DNA of 64,000 nt. Source: Marsupella aquatica (lineage: Eukaryota > Marchantiophyta). Of the stretch, positions 8,192 through 21,674 are shown piece by piece. The notes under the pieces were generated by a model that was not told the origin of the DNA, ran no database searches, and saw only the letters and a program-made list of their open reading frames with translations. Each line of letters begins with the position of its first letter. Position 1 is the first letter of the stretch. Location: NCBI GenBank assembly GCA_973895155.1, contig OZ316897.1, forward strand, positions 15,562,001-15,626,000. The letters are read 5' to 3'. The position numbers were made by a program, and so were the translations under genes.

Positions 8192-11066
8192 GGCACCTAG
8201 ACAAGATACCAGCTATCTTTCCTTCCTGTAAAATAAGGCTTCCAACAGTATCCTTTTCTTTCCTACTGAGACAGTGATCCCGTCACCTGTTCAATTTCTA
8301 GTGCGCACGTAAATGGAGAGATATTATAGTTTCGCCCGTGAAGGCAAATCCCGACGGAAGCACTTATAATTAATTACCCTCTATTAAATATCTCGATTGG
8401 ATAAATTAGCAGGCAGATTCAGAAGTCAGCGGGATGAGTGCAGAGAAATTCTAGCGCGACTTTTCCTTTCCGTGGGGATGAGTCCCAGAGAAACTTAGAT
8501 CTATCGGGATGAGTTTTATAGAAACACAAAAAACAAAAAAACATATGATGAACTTTCAAGTTGTGCGTTCAATGCCCGGTTCAATGCGTTTTATATAGGT
8601 GGTGTTGCACCGGAGCGCGTGAGATAGCTCAAGACCACACATGACTATGAACTCGCAAATGGCTGATGACTAATGAATAAACCGCAAGAATACTGCTCAT
8701 GCTCTGAAGGAGTTCGCATGCTGATGAAAACGATTGTACCACGGACAACAGATATAACATCATATCGATCTCTTTCTCGTGGGAGCATTTTCGGTATTTT
8801 CCTGGTTTATTTTGGCGAAGGGTGTTGTACTCCGAGCGAGGTCTGTTTCACTATAGCCGACACTCATGCTCTTTAATTCAGTAGTGAAGGCGTGAGGTAG
8901 CACGATTGAACTGGAGGACAAGGGTAGAGGGATTCGATAGATTCAAATGAATTGAGAATGGGAAACACTGCGTTACCTCGACGATATATTTACTCCGGTC
9001 CCTTTCTGACGCCCAACGAGATCAACGACAATCACCCATGCACGGGAAAGCCAATAATTAACAGCCAAATAGGGTCTTCCCCATTTGTCAGACCTACCTT
9101 CTTGAAACCAGGATTCCTTTGGCAAAAGATAAGACTTTACTAGCAGAAATTGGCACCGGCTGCAGTAGCGAATCAACAGAAGCAACAAAACTCAATCGTG
9201 ATGTTCCTCTCAAAATAAAGTGCCTGCTGGCCTCGGTTATTGTAATGATAAATGCAAATAGGAAAATCTACTGTGCGTTTGCGCATTTTAAGCACACCTT
9301 GCAAATCTTTTGGGGTACGTACTGGTGATAAGCGATTAAAAGATGCCATCGAAAGGGGCACAACTGCCTTGTTCAAGGAATTCAGAGCTAATTTTTTATC
9401 AAGGACCTAGGAATAAATACTCTGCCACATGGAGTTTACTCTGCAGCTAGCTATTATGAGTACGCAATTGACTTGACTACAGAGAGCCTTAAAAAAGTTG
9501 AATTGATATTGCTTCCCAACTGCACTAAGTGATCCTGACCATAGTTTTAGTAGTGGACTTTACTTACTCTGACTGGGACGCCAAAAACACCAATACAAGT
9601 GACCGAGGTTACAGGTTAGATCTGGAAGGGTCAATTTACCCCTGGTCTGGGGAATCTGAAAATTGCTTCCCAGCTAGCTAGAACATAGCTACTCGACAGA
9701 GTAACACCGGTGTGACCCTTATTCTTTCTCTAATGAGACAACATCTATATTCGCCTGCCATTAAAACGTTTCCCCATCTCTATAATTTGTTTTGAAAAGC
9801 ACCACGTCTTACAATAAATGGTTCCTCATTTAGTTCTAAAATACCGCTAAGGTAGTCCTTGATTTCGCTGGTGCGGCATTTTCTCTCGCAGGAGTGTTTT
9901 GTCAGTGCTGTGTAGATGGACCTTTCAGTATCTGTAAACCAACATTAAAAGGATCCATTCGTTCGTTTAACAGTCTATTGTTTCTTTCCTGCGAAATCTT
10001 TTGTAGACAAAATTTGGCACACGCACTGGGCTCTGGGGATGAGGACTTGAGTGAGATCAAGTTGTCAAGGTCTGAATCTCTCTTCTTTGGAAATTACCTA
10101 ACACACTTCACTGGAGGCATTCCCATTGGCCAATTGGCTGAGGGCGTCTACAGGTCGATTCCAATTCAAAGCCTGGTAATCGTGACCCATTTTCATTTGA
10201 ACTTGCGCCCTAAGCCACCATTACTTTAGCATCTATCGGGATTATGTGATTCTTGTCTTGGTCGAACAGCATTCAATATGCACTTCCGACTGACTCAATA
10301 TTAATTAGTATCATTTGTTCAACTATGCCAAGCCATTAGTAGCATCGAGATGTAGCTTCATAGCTCAGACACGAACCAACCATGCATGCAAGGAACTCAG
10401 TCTTGCACCTTGTATAGTACGTCACAAGTCCACAGCAGGTTCAACAGAGCTGTCCTCGCAAGAATTTGACCGCTGCGATTTCTGTCTCATTACTATTATT
10501 TTTTTTTCGAGCCCCTTAATTAGCTCAGCTACTGTAGCCATTGTAAAAGGATCAAGTATATCTCATAAGAGGCTTGCCTTACACTAGACAAAATATGCTT
10601 CTCAGTCTATACTTGGCTGCATGTGCACAAAGACACGTTCACATAAATGCTGAACGAAGTTTTGAGCTCGCCTTCCAAAACGACTGCAGCCCTCTAGATC
10701 CCATCCCAACTCAAGCTATTAATAGGATTTCTCTGGCCTACGATGTTTGTTACAAGAGACAACCATATCGCAAACTCGGAGAAATGTACTTGCTAACTCG
10801 TTCGAGTACTATTTTCTCTGGTCCCAAGAGGCAAGGTAACTCAGAGAAATATGGAAGCATTTAAATTCTGAACGCTTAGGACGCTTAGTTGTGGGCCTGT
10901 CAGGAATATATGGATGTTATTATCTAACTGTCAGCGTCCCTTGAAGGGGATGTACATTAGCAATGAGTTCGCACAGAAAAGTCCCTGATCCAGGACAATG
11001 GCTGCGATTCAGGGTGTCCCAGGATGCTCTGAAAAATGCACAAATGTTTTGCTAATATCCGGGAGG

Positions 11067-11139
11067 GACCATATCTTTTAGTGAGCCCCCGATTCTTATT
11101 CAAGACCATATCTTTTAGTGACCCCCGATTCTTATTCAA
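11067..11139 (+). repeat. Tandem duplication, 37-bp unit, two copies
   Basis: Two consecutive copies of a unit starting GACCATATCTTTTAGTG and ending CGATTCTTATTCAA, differing by a one- or two-base change. No coding content. It looks like a local replication-slippage duplication. Confidence 0.8.
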
Positions 11140-14100
11140 TATATACGTATGACAAGATAGACAGATCACGCGCATGGGAATTTACAACAAGACGAATAAC
11201 GCAAACCAATACAACTAATAAGGGTTCTCAACTTTCTGTATTCCTTATCCATTGTGGAAATATCTTTCGAATCAGCCACACAAACGGAACAGGGAACGGC
11301 ACGAAAATGGCCGACAGTCTGTACCTCAGTTTCTGAGCACCAACGTCTAGATCAATAGATAGCTTTGATGTACTATTTTGGCTGGGTCGCTCCCTTGTCC
11401 TAGTCATTCTCGCTGGGAGAATTATCATGCTGCTATCCCGTTCCCTTCAATCTGCGGCGAATCTGCTATTTACTGCCAGGCAACCACTGTCATGACTTTT
11501 GTGCCTGGCAGTGTCTATCCTAGCCGTTACCATGCAGACCGTCTCCAGATTTCATGGCCTGTCCTCGCCAACGTCCACGCCACTGACTTCTGAAAGCTAC
11601 AGAGTTCCAAATTTCCAGCCAATAACCTTTTCTCCATGTCGATGACTGTAACGTAGACTTGTGATAAGATCCATTCCAGCAAAATGCTTTGACTTAAATT
11701 TAAGCTCTCTTAGCCTTTGCTGTGCCAACAATTACCAGCTCTTATGTACAAGCTCGAGCAGTGAAACGATTTGGCTTTGGCACGGTTCAATTCAGTCGTG
11801 ATCGATCCAATTGGCGCAGAGGCTCCTTCTCTGCGAATGCTCATGACTGTAGAATATCATCAGAATTCATGGTTACGTCGACATGTTTAATTTAGCTAAA
11901 AAATATGTTGCTAGTATATACGTTAGCCGGATTGAAACCCTTTTCAGCCCAGGAATTCTAGAAGAGACTGTTCCGGCTCAAATATATACTAAGCTAGTGG
12001 CATATGACATAATTAAATAACACCTGGAAAGAAATCACGACACATATAATATAATCCTGAAACCTATGGTAGGTCATTAGCAGAAGCTCCGGAGAGTTAC
12101 AGCTGAAGCTGCGGAAGATAATGAAAGAAAGGAAGTCCATGCCTCAGCATGCAGCACCCAAAGAATTCGGGCTGTCTCGTCAATTGCAGTGTAAATTCAT
12201 ATTCATTTATAGTGTTTTTACCCCCGCTTGACTCGCCGTCTGACAAATTAGTCAAGGTCGGCATGCAGTGAAATATGTGGGCTGATATATCATATGAGTG
12301 AGATGTGTGGGCTGACAGAATCATGACCAAACCCAAACGTTCTCTTGACTGCCTCTTCAATACTGAACTCACACAGGTTCATAGACGCAATGTGAATGCA
12401 AAACTATCAACGCCAATGAATCCGTAGTAGCAATGTCACTGAAACTGTCGGTATTGGGAATTCGAAATTGATCTTCACAGGTCTAACCTATGCCATACTA
12501 CTCTGGATAAAACTCTTAAATACCTTGGTTCCCACTGGGACACGATAGTGAACTTGCTAGAATGAACTTCAATGAATGAACTTCAATGAAAATAAGTGAA
12601 TCGGAAAATCGAGGCAAGAACACTTCAAAGCCGTTGGCCAAATTGTAAATCAAATGGGAAGACCAGATTCGATCTGATTGTAGCTCGAGCAGTCCACAAA
12701 TCTCAGTCTATAGCGGATAAATTTTATCCAGTAGCAAATTATATGTTCTGTCTCTCTGCAATGAACCTCTGTCCTCAAATTTCCTATGCAACCAATAAGC
12801 AACAGAAGTATGATGTAATTTGCACCAAGTTTTTCATTCGAAAGGTCTAGTCGGGGATTTAGTACTTGAATCTGGATCTGAATTACATGATCGATTCACT
12901 TTAATTTCACAAGGTAAAATTATCACGTCTTTGAAATCAAATTTATCCTATACCTTATGTGGGGCTTTATCTAGTTTGATGTTGGTGTTTATAAATCCTA
13001 TTTACGAGAAAATACATCATAGAGAATTTGTATTTTCCCTGGTAATAAGTGGAAATTGCCAAATCTCTTGTGTTCATATGGAAGTTTGCAGACTTACCAA
13101 CAAACACTAATATTACCCATAAATCTTTAGCCAGAGCATCAATTTTGGGCTACCAAACAGTGTCATTGAGTTCTAAATGGGTAGTGATTCACGCATGGAT
13201 GCGTGCACTCTGTTCAAAAATGAAATTGCGCACAACAAAAATCAGAATCTGACCCTTGGAGCAAAAATTAGCTATTTCTCCAGGGAATTTTGCCTACCTA
13301 AACCTCATCTGCTGTGCCTTTGAAATGTCTGAAGATGATTCAGTCAGCTTAAGTCTCTTCCCAAAAGCTTGCAATTGTGGACGATCAGGTTTGACAGTGC
13401 AAAACATTGTTTTTATGCCTTTCCTGACCCAATTCCTGAACATGAATGTTTAAATACCAGCATAGTATTTAATAATTAGACTAGTATGAAAGTTTGAATT
13501 GGCTGCCATTGCAAAACTATGACCTTCCAAAACTGGTGGGCTAAAACATATGCAGGCCGTTTTGGGAAATGGGGAAGAAACTAATTCTAGGCGCCATGCC
13601 TGAAATATTGTGTACGACAGAAAATAGCCCAGAAGACATGTATTCGTAGAAATAGGTCACTCACTGTTGGGATAGGTCACGAACACATGTATTAGCCAGG
13701 TATCAGCAAAATAATAGCAAAGCTAAACTGAGAAAACCTTTTGTTCTCGAAAATTTGAAATGGCCACCTGCAAAAGTCTGGAAGCATGCAAATAACGACC
13801 AAAGATTGCCACCTAAGTTACTACTATGCTAAGTGTTCTTGCAGAGTAAGGAAGTCGGGAAAGAAGTGCATCAAGGAGATGAGGTTTCTTCTTTGTAGTA
13901 GATAGTTGTGTGGCTTCAACACTACCTTAGTCCCGTCTCTGTTTGCCCAAGAATTAATTAATTATTAAAATCTTGGTTGGATCCAAAATATTTGGGGGTA
14001 CGTTCTTGTGAGCCAAGAAGTACTTTTGTGCTGTAAATTTACAGAATGTTCTGAGCATTCTGGTGTAAACAGGGTGTAAACACTGACTTGCAGAGTGCAT

Positions 14101-15246
14101 TGTTTTTAAGCTTTTTAAGATTAAATAGAAATTAGTACTCTCACCTTTCATTATTACATAACATGAAATAGTGAATGCTACCTGCGCAAGCCTGGATGGC
14201 ACTAAGGCAATTTGGGTAGTTGGGAGTTGAGTGTGTTGTTATGGCATTACGACTACAGAATGATGGCAACTACAGTAGTAGAACAGTGTAAGCCAGCAAC
14301 CACTCTAGACATTGCAGATCTATATATGTGAATGAGCTCCCACACTTTTGAAAGTAACTATTATTTCTCATTCTCTTTTTCTTTTCTCCAAAGAATAAGA
14401 CCTGGCACTTCACTTACTATGAAAAAGGGCAATCCATGATGTCTTTACAACCTACCCCCTTGGGCTGACAATGCAAGGGAAAGGAAGCTGCCTCTGTCCA
14501 CTATGAACACTTGGGGGTCATGTAAATGCTAGGGACTACCAAATAATGAAAGGGGCCAGGTACGGAGCTATATGAGTATATTGGCAGCATTTTTACTCAA
14601 GATAGGGAAGGTTAGGGTCAATGAACTCAGGAACAAACCATAGCCTAACGAGCAGTAGTTGCCCATTGCCCACCATTATACCTCCTAAACAAAGTGCCCC
14701 CACCCCTTGCTTCAGTAGTCAACAGATTTGGAACCTGGAAGGCAAACATTTCAACAACTAGCCCAAATACCCATCAGTACATATAATTACACATGAAGGG
14801 CTTTATGTACCTACTAGACTCCCCATGCTTGTGCCTATCACCAGCAAAGTCTAAACATCAAGATTTTTGCTACCAGAGAAATTATGGCCACGCAGAAGTT
14901 ATTAGGTCCTGTGTCGGCCAATGGGTTCACTCTAAGGTTAGTAGGTCATGAAGGGTAAGCTTAGATAGTGAATTCTATATATGTACGTTTCTATCTCAAA
15001 TCTTTGAATGGGACTGAGTTGTCACCAAAGGAAAGTTTCTGACTTGCCATGCATGATTGTTTGTTCGTTCCCTCCCAAGTAAAAGAAATTGATGATTGAG
15101 ACAGATGGAAATAGGAACTCGAGCAGCTATCATAAGTCAAAAGAAAAAGGTCCAACCATGCAATGAAGGAAATGACTGTTAGTTACAGTAGCTGGAGATA
15201 CTAAAGGAAAGACTGAATATGCACAACAATAACGTCTAAGTAACCA

Positions 15247-15259
15247 GGGGGGGGGGGGG
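15247..15259 (+). repeat. Homopolymer run of 13 G
   Basis: Uninterrupted G run in non-coding sequence; its exact length is liable to sequencing error. Confidence 0.7.
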
Positions 15260-16537
15260 AATCTCACATGAACAGTAGCCAATATCTGGAATTATGGAAT
15301 AAGTGAAGTTGAACCTACTAAAGACATTTGACCGTGGAACTCAAATGGACCTAGTAGCTTCTGCGACCAAAAAGTGGGATCGTTCAGTCACACAGAGGAA
15401 AGATAGCATTGAGATCAGAGCAATGTTTGAAAATGGTCCATTCAAGCTGTTTGTCAAATGTTGTGGTCAATCTCTTGGGGTCTCACCTAATGGAGGTCTC
15501 CCTATCTCCTGGAACGTTTTGAGGCCTGAGTCGGACCCCATAACATGTAAGATAAAAAATAGTGTTTAAATTTTATTTACTAAATTACACAATCATTGGA
15601 ATATTCCAGAAAATTTGATTAAAAATTAGAAGTCTCAAAATTGTATTTAAAATACCAGATATTCAATCTTCAAAAACAATTCTCGAGTCTTCCCTATGCT
15701 TTGTCACACATGATGTGTCCAGTTGTGTACGTGAAATCCCAAGGTCAGTCTGAACTTGCAATTAATTAAAATGAGCGTGAACAATCCATAATTATTGAGG
15801 GGAGATGAAAAAGTATGAGTAGGTATACTCTCGTCGATAGCCTTTCATGACAATTGCAGAATTCTGTATCCATTAATCTTTCCTGGACAGTAGAGTACAG
15901 CTACACTAGGTTAAGAACTTGGAATCAACTCTAGGAATAGACCTTTGGGATGGATTAGAGTGTCTCAAACCTCTATTTTGATGGACCTGAGACTCAATAG
16001 TTAAGGTTACAGACAGAAAAAATTATGAACTACCAAATTTATAGTCCATAACTTTTTGCCATATAGATTGGTTATATGCCATGACAATAAATCACTGCAA
16101 AGGCTTGTGAGAAAAAACAAGAAGAAACTTCTACATAATTCTGTGAGAAAACTTTGGCCATTGGTTTATGGCCAAAATAGTCCGTAACTTACTGTGGAAC
16201 TTTAAGACGCCCCATTGCATGCATCCAGGAAGTGGAGTACTATAGTCTCTAACCAGGTCCATGACTAATGAGAAGAATTTTAGTCAGAAACGATTGAACT
16301 GTAACTGTAGATTAGTAACCTGTGATGTACATATCATTCCTTGTTCTCATGATTTATCCCTACAGTAGCCCTCCTGTCAATCTCCAGGGTATGTTCTAAC
16401 CCTCCTTGGCATTAATTTTTTGTAGCATATCTTTTTGCATGTGTGCTCTATTATTCCCAACTACCCCAGCTCGCATAATGATTCCACATTTTGAGGTCGC
16501 AACACTACAGTAGTTACTTCAGTTGTTCATTGAGTAA

Positions 16538-16827
16538 GGGTGGCTTTACAAGACTTCGTTTCCTTTTATTCTCTCAGAGATTAAATCTGGATAGCATAAT
16601 GAGTGTAAAAGGCTACAGTTGACTGTACAAGAACTAGGCCCAAGAAATTACTATTGTGGAATGCTTTATTTGTGGACAAGTTTAGACCACCTTTGGACGG
16701 GGTCCAAACATTTTCAAACTTTGGCTCATTCAGGGAATTTGCATTTATTGAAGTGCATTTCAAAAGGTATTGGGTTTAGAGTCCATCTTCTGAACAAAAA
16801 GTGCCCTTGTTTCTTGTAAAGCCACCC
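16538..16827. mobile_element. Tourist-like MITE with TAA target duplication
   Basis: The 290-bp element begins GGGTGGCTTTACAAG (16538) and ends with the exact reverse complement CTTGTAAAGCCACCC (16827). It is flanked on both sides by TAA (16535-16537 and 16828-16830), the duplication expected of PIF/Harbinger transposition. It has no coding capacity, so it would have been moved in trans. A diverged relative with a damaged left end lies at 38001-38334. Confidence 0.8.
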
Positions 16828-17236
16828 TAAGTCCCCTTTCTCAAGACAACAAAAAGCTAACCGTGGTCAACTGCCTGTGGACCTCAAAGACCCCAGGGTC
16901 AAGAAAGCAAGACAATTTGTGACTTGCAAGTCTTCCCCAGGGAGCTCTAGTTTCGAAGGGATGGACATCACACGGTTGAATTAAGGTGAACTTCAACTTT
17001 TCACTTTTGATTCTCAGTCATTTGACAACTGTAGTAGTGAGAGAGGAGAAGAAGCTGAGTTACTTGGACCTAAGTGGACCTTAAGGTCAAAAGTGCAGGA
17101 CAGCAATTTCTCTAGAGTCCTACAAGGAAGCCCTACAAATATTTTCAAAAAGATCCCATGATTTCTGTTTTCACCTTTGATTTGTAGATAAATGGTTCAT
17201 TTACAGACTTTGGACTAGTTGACTTGGAATTAACTC

Positions 17237-18742
17237 CTATAATACAAGGTTGCGCCTTTTTATGCAGTGGTAGTCATTCAAAAATAGAGGGCCAAGAAAA
17301 GAAATAATCAATATACAGAATGGATAAAACCAAAAGAAAATGAAATACAGTGTGGACCAAAAGTACGGAAGATCTTTTCACACAAAAAGAGAATAAATGG
17401 TGGAGACAAAAGACAAAAAATGTAACTAACTCTCTTGCATGTACTTCTCACACAAAAAAGAATCTAATGGTGGAGACAAAAGACAAAAATATAACTAAAC
17501 TATCATAAGTCACTATGGATAAATGTATATTTAAATGAATATATATACATTTATAAACTCAAGAAAATATGGGAACAAATCCTAGCCCTTAATTAAAAAT
17601 TTGTTTTTCTGCAACCGTAGGATCCATCCATTCCTCTGTTAAACTCAATACCTCTGCCCAAGCTACCCACAACCTACCTAAACCCGACCAAGATAAAATA
17701 TTAATCCAATATTAATTAAAAACTAATTGTTAAAATTGTTACTTAAAGAATTGGATATTAATCTTAAAGTTTTGGAAAAAACTTGAGTACAAATAAAATA
17801 CATACAATATTAATTTCTAAAAATTTAAAATAAAAAATAGATTTTTCTATCACTCAGTTGTGCTTGGACTCGATGTTGTGGTGACCATTATCTCGTGACG
17901 TCAATTTCTATGTGCAATGCACGAGTTGTTAAACACCACTACAACAACTCTACCTTACCTTGACACATTTTTCTTATCTCGCCATTTTTTCTCACATTGA
18001 CATTTTTATCTCTCGACAACAATTTTTGATCACCCTCGACATCTTTTAGGTCCTTATTTTTGTTTTTCTTCTCAATATAGTTTCTCACCTAACTTGAATC
18101 TTTTTCTCACCCCCACATCTTTTCTCATCTTGACACGGGTCTTGACATCTTTATCTCAGCACAACATCTTTCTCTCCTCAACATCTTGTTCTCACCTCGC
18201 CATGTTTTTTCTGTCCTTGACATCTTTTTTCACCTTGACTTCTTTATCTCACCTCAACATATTTTTCTCTCATTGACATAATTATGTTTTCATTTCGATA
18301 TCTAATCTTTTTCTCACCTTCACATTTTTATCTCACCACAACATCTTTCCCTCACATTCTGACATATTTTCCTCATCTTCACATGTTTTTCTCACATTGC
18401 CATCTTTTCTCTCCTTCACATCTTTTTCTTCACCCCAACTTCTTTTTCTCACTGACCTCAACATCTATTTTCACCTTGACATCTTTTTCTCACCACACCA
18501 TCTTTTGTGCAACTTTTGTCTTAACAACATCTTTCCTACTTAACAACAACTTTTCTCTTAACAACATCTTGGGCAACGTGATGTCTCTTTTCTTAATGAT
18601 ATCTTGGTTGACACAATTCAATATCTTTTTTCTTAAGGACATATTGGGTGACACAATATTTTTTTTCTTAAGTACATCTTGGGTGTCACGACATCTTTTT
18701 TCTTAATGACATCTTTTGTGCAATGCACGGGTATTGAGCTAG
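17237..18742 (+). mobile_element. Non-autonomous Helitron, copy 1
   Basis: Homology with the element at 60302-62049 (opposite strand) begins at CTATAATACAAGG and ends at CTAG, followed by T. The 3' end has a short palindrome GTGCAATGCAC, then ten bases, then CTAG, the usual Helitron layout of a terminal hairpin followed by CTRR. The 5' end resembles the TCTATACTATAATA type seen in plant Helitrons but lacks a clean TC start. No Rep/helicase coding sequence is present. The interior carries a pyrimidine-rich minisatellite. Confidence 0.75.
17980..18720 (+). repeat. Pyrimidine-rich minisatellite inside Helitron copy 1
   Basis: Imperfect repeats of about 18-20 bases built on 'TTGACATCTTTTTCTCACC' fill the element interior. 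Towards the 3' end the unit changes to a longer form containing CTTAA.GACATCTTGGGTGACAC. The same two-part array, in reverse complement, fills the other Helitron copy. It produces long frames rich in F, L, S and T that are artefacts of base composition. Confidence 0.8.
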
Positions 18743-21674
18743 TGACCCTCTAGAACTCAGATGGGACTCATCCATCCAATTGGTCCAGTGGGACCCATTC
18801 AACCCCGCTATCGGTTTAATTTGACCATGCACTTTTGTCAGCGGATTTCAGTGACATTTAAGCGTACGTGCTCAAGGCTGAGCAATTTATCGTTGATCTC
18901 CCAACGTGGGTGCTAGTGTGCCTCCGCAGAGGCTTGCCCCCTTGGAAGACATCCATACATCACTTGCAGATTTAGTTATGACACCAAAGGTGTACCATTA
19001 GCTAATGACACATTTGTTTTAGCTGTGGACTACTGGTTCATCACACTGGTGAAGCCTGAGCTTGTTTTTTCCATTATTTTTTCCTTCTTCATCCTCCTGG
19101 GTGTTGGGGTTGCATTTGCCTCTTGGTTTAGTGTTTGGTGTTTCTACTCTTTTGCGCAGTTAACTCTCTTTAAGTGCATGATCTCGGGAAGATGGAATCA
19201 GCATGCACTAAACCAGGTATTGTATTCCTTGAGAAGCCTACACCCCCTAAAAAGTGCACTTAACATTGATAAGTGTACCTGATTTACGTGCTTTGTGAAA
19301 TGTGTGATGGGCCCCTCCATCAGTAAGCAGCCTTGTACCTTGTATCCCTGCCCTAAATTCTGTGTCCAAACTCCCTAAAAGTGCATCATTAACACTACTA
19401 AGAAAGGGCATGCATTTTTCAGTAAATGCAATGTTAAGGGATTGTGCATTTACCAATAAGTGCATATAAACACTTCTCAAGTAACCACTTATAAAGTTAT
19501 TTTTTAGTGAAATGATTCCAGGACTCTGTGCCCTCAGGTAAAATCGTTATCTAAAAAATGTGTTATTCAGTGTAAAATAAAAGGGAAGAACGTGATGCCC
19601 TGCTCTTAACCAGGTAATGCGCTTAATGAGTGTGCACTTAGACACAGCCGACAACTGCACTTTGTTACCTCCTTTTTGTATAAATTATGGTCCTTTCTTG
19701 TGTTTCAAACGCATCAGATAATTCATTCTGCTTAACAAGACATTTATTGGCCCGAACCCTACTATTGCTGTTGTTGCAGTCACAATATACTATGCTCCCG
19801 GAAACGCCCATGTCTTTTCCCTGAAGAATCGTCAATTCATGCGATCACAATCTCTAGCTGCAGTAATCCACTGCGAACGGCTCCTTTCCCAAAGTGCGAG
19901 AGACGGATCGATCGATTCTAAATTGAGTTCCCAACTGTCAGCTCACATTCAATACTTCAGAGCCTCGGACGTTTGGTTAACGAGTTTCATCAACTGTTAG
20001 AAACTGCCGCGGATGTTACTTTTCGGTTTGATATATTCCAGGCTGCGCGCTGCATTTGAGATCCTGCCGATCAATTGATCGAAATTCGAGACGACGGGAG
20101 CTTCAACGCTTCGATCCCACAACTATGGTGAAGTTTGAATGAACCTGCTGATCGAGGCGGAGAATTGAAAAGTCCAGAGCTCTCCAAACGTGTGGGTCCT
20201 CCATACGGTTGTGGTGACGCTTCACAGTGGTTTTAAGTCTTGGTCATGTTGAGCGACGGGAGTCTATAAGTTGAAGGCTCTGTTTGTTGAGGGCGGCGAT
20301 CAAACGAGGTAATCAAGGACGGTGAGGAGCTAGCGAAAAAGTTGGAGCTGGATCGAGGCAAGGTTCTCGATCCTACGTGTGCTCAGAATGCGAAATTATG
20401 CAATGCACATTATGATGAGGAGATCGAGAAAGTAGTGTGGTACCTGCTGCCACAGGCACTCTACTTTACGTCTACTATCATGAGTGCGCACCAACTACTG
20501 CGCCTAGCTTCCTTCCCATTTGCCGCAAAGTTAGCTTAGCTGTTCTAAAACTCTCGAGCCGAAATATACGGGGACCGAGGAGGCTCGGAGGCTTGCAGAC
20601 GTACTACTACTGATCATCGGTGAAGAGCGACAGCAGTCGCGAGGGGTTGTGTCCGCTCTGAGAATAAGACGCGGCTGGCTCGAAAACCCTTGCGTGGTGT
20701 ACTGGTGTTGCCAAGCAACGTACGGTGAGTTACTTTTCCATTCCAATGGTCCGTGGTTGTTGTGTGAGTGAGTGGCTGCCTTGCACGCACTGTCATGAAC
20801 TTTTCCCATAGGACCCATCGAGAGGACCGCCTTTATCCCTTCGGCCCCTCGACTGACAGTATTCTGTCGCTCCAGTCTCCTCCTTTTTGGAGTGCATGTG
20901 CGGTCGATTGCATGTATGGATGACCTACAGAGGCAGGTTGTAGTAGGACTATCTCTCTAGCCAGCGCCAAGAGTATTCAGCTCTTCTGCGTTGGCCATCA
21001 ATTTCACAACGCCACTGCAAAGACGAACAAGCTCATTAAGAAGGGTAAGGAGCTGGCTGGAGGGAGTAAGGAGAGTAACTAGCTTCTCCTCAAATATATT
21101 TCTCCCCTCGATCAATTGTCATAACCCCCATGCACACCGCATGAAGTGAAGCCTACTACTGCTGTCCAGCGACACCATTCTGCAGTAGGATTTGCAAGTG
21201 TGGCGTGTGAGGGAATTGCATGATTTATTGTATGACTGTAGAGCTCATGCAGTAGCTCTAGCTGGAGCATGGACAGCTCGCTTTGACATCAGTTTTCTGT
21301 TGTCAGATGGTGAATGTCTAGCTCGCCAGTTACGTACGATGGTGTCAGTAGAAGGCCTGTGATCGATGCCAGACTGTGAAGAAACTGCTTCAGGCTAAAG
21401 GGGGAAAAGCTTCACCTTATGAACGTGATTCGAATTGTCAGGCAGGCAGCAATTCATTTTCTAGTGCTGTAATTCCTGCTGCCCAAACTGACAGTGTACG
21501 AGCTGCTGCTTCTGTAGCTGGCGGGATCGAGGCTGCTGTTTCACGTACCAGACAGTCTGTTGTTGGAAGCGTTTCTCATTGGCGGGCGGGTTCAGATCGA
21601 TTTCGCTGCAACAATTTCGGTCCTGGCTAGCTGCAACGATTTTGGCAATGAGGGCCATCATCCCTAGAGACACA
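18743..21674. other. Intergenic region upstream of the aspartic protease
   Basis: No gene is recognised. A 65-codon frame at 20342-20539 has mixed composition but no motif I can name. Around 19250-19440 the sequence holds an imperfect inverted pair (CTTAACATTG at 19259-19268 and CAATGTTAAG at about 19429-19438) that could be a decayed small element. The last few hundred bases should contain the promoter and leader of the protease gene; I could not fix a TATA box or transcription start. Confidence 0.4.

Larger units (their letters stand above)
8192..16534. other. Long stretch with no recognised gene
   Basis: I read both strands and saw only short frames without protein-like composition. The first 400 bases probably represent former 5' flank of the SNARE pseudogene; they carry a thrice-repeated phrase near 8430-8520 built on GGGATGAGT followed by AGAGAAA or TAGAAAC. 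Elsewhere the sequence is moderately AT-rich, with a tandem duplication at 11067-11139, a 14-base duplicated phrase near 12560-12590 and a 13-G run at 15247-15259. Confidence 0.5.

Noticed and set aside
18094-18706. Open frames rich in F, L, S and T inside Helitron copy 1, and similar ones at 60361-61059
   Set aside because: They are translations of a pyrimidine-rich minisatellite, have no domain composition, and the equivalent frame is not conserved between the two copies.
21376-21630. 84-codon frame just upstream of the aspartic protease
   Set aside because: It lies in the presumed leader, overlaps the protease frame in another phase, and has no motif; it could at most be an upstream ORF.
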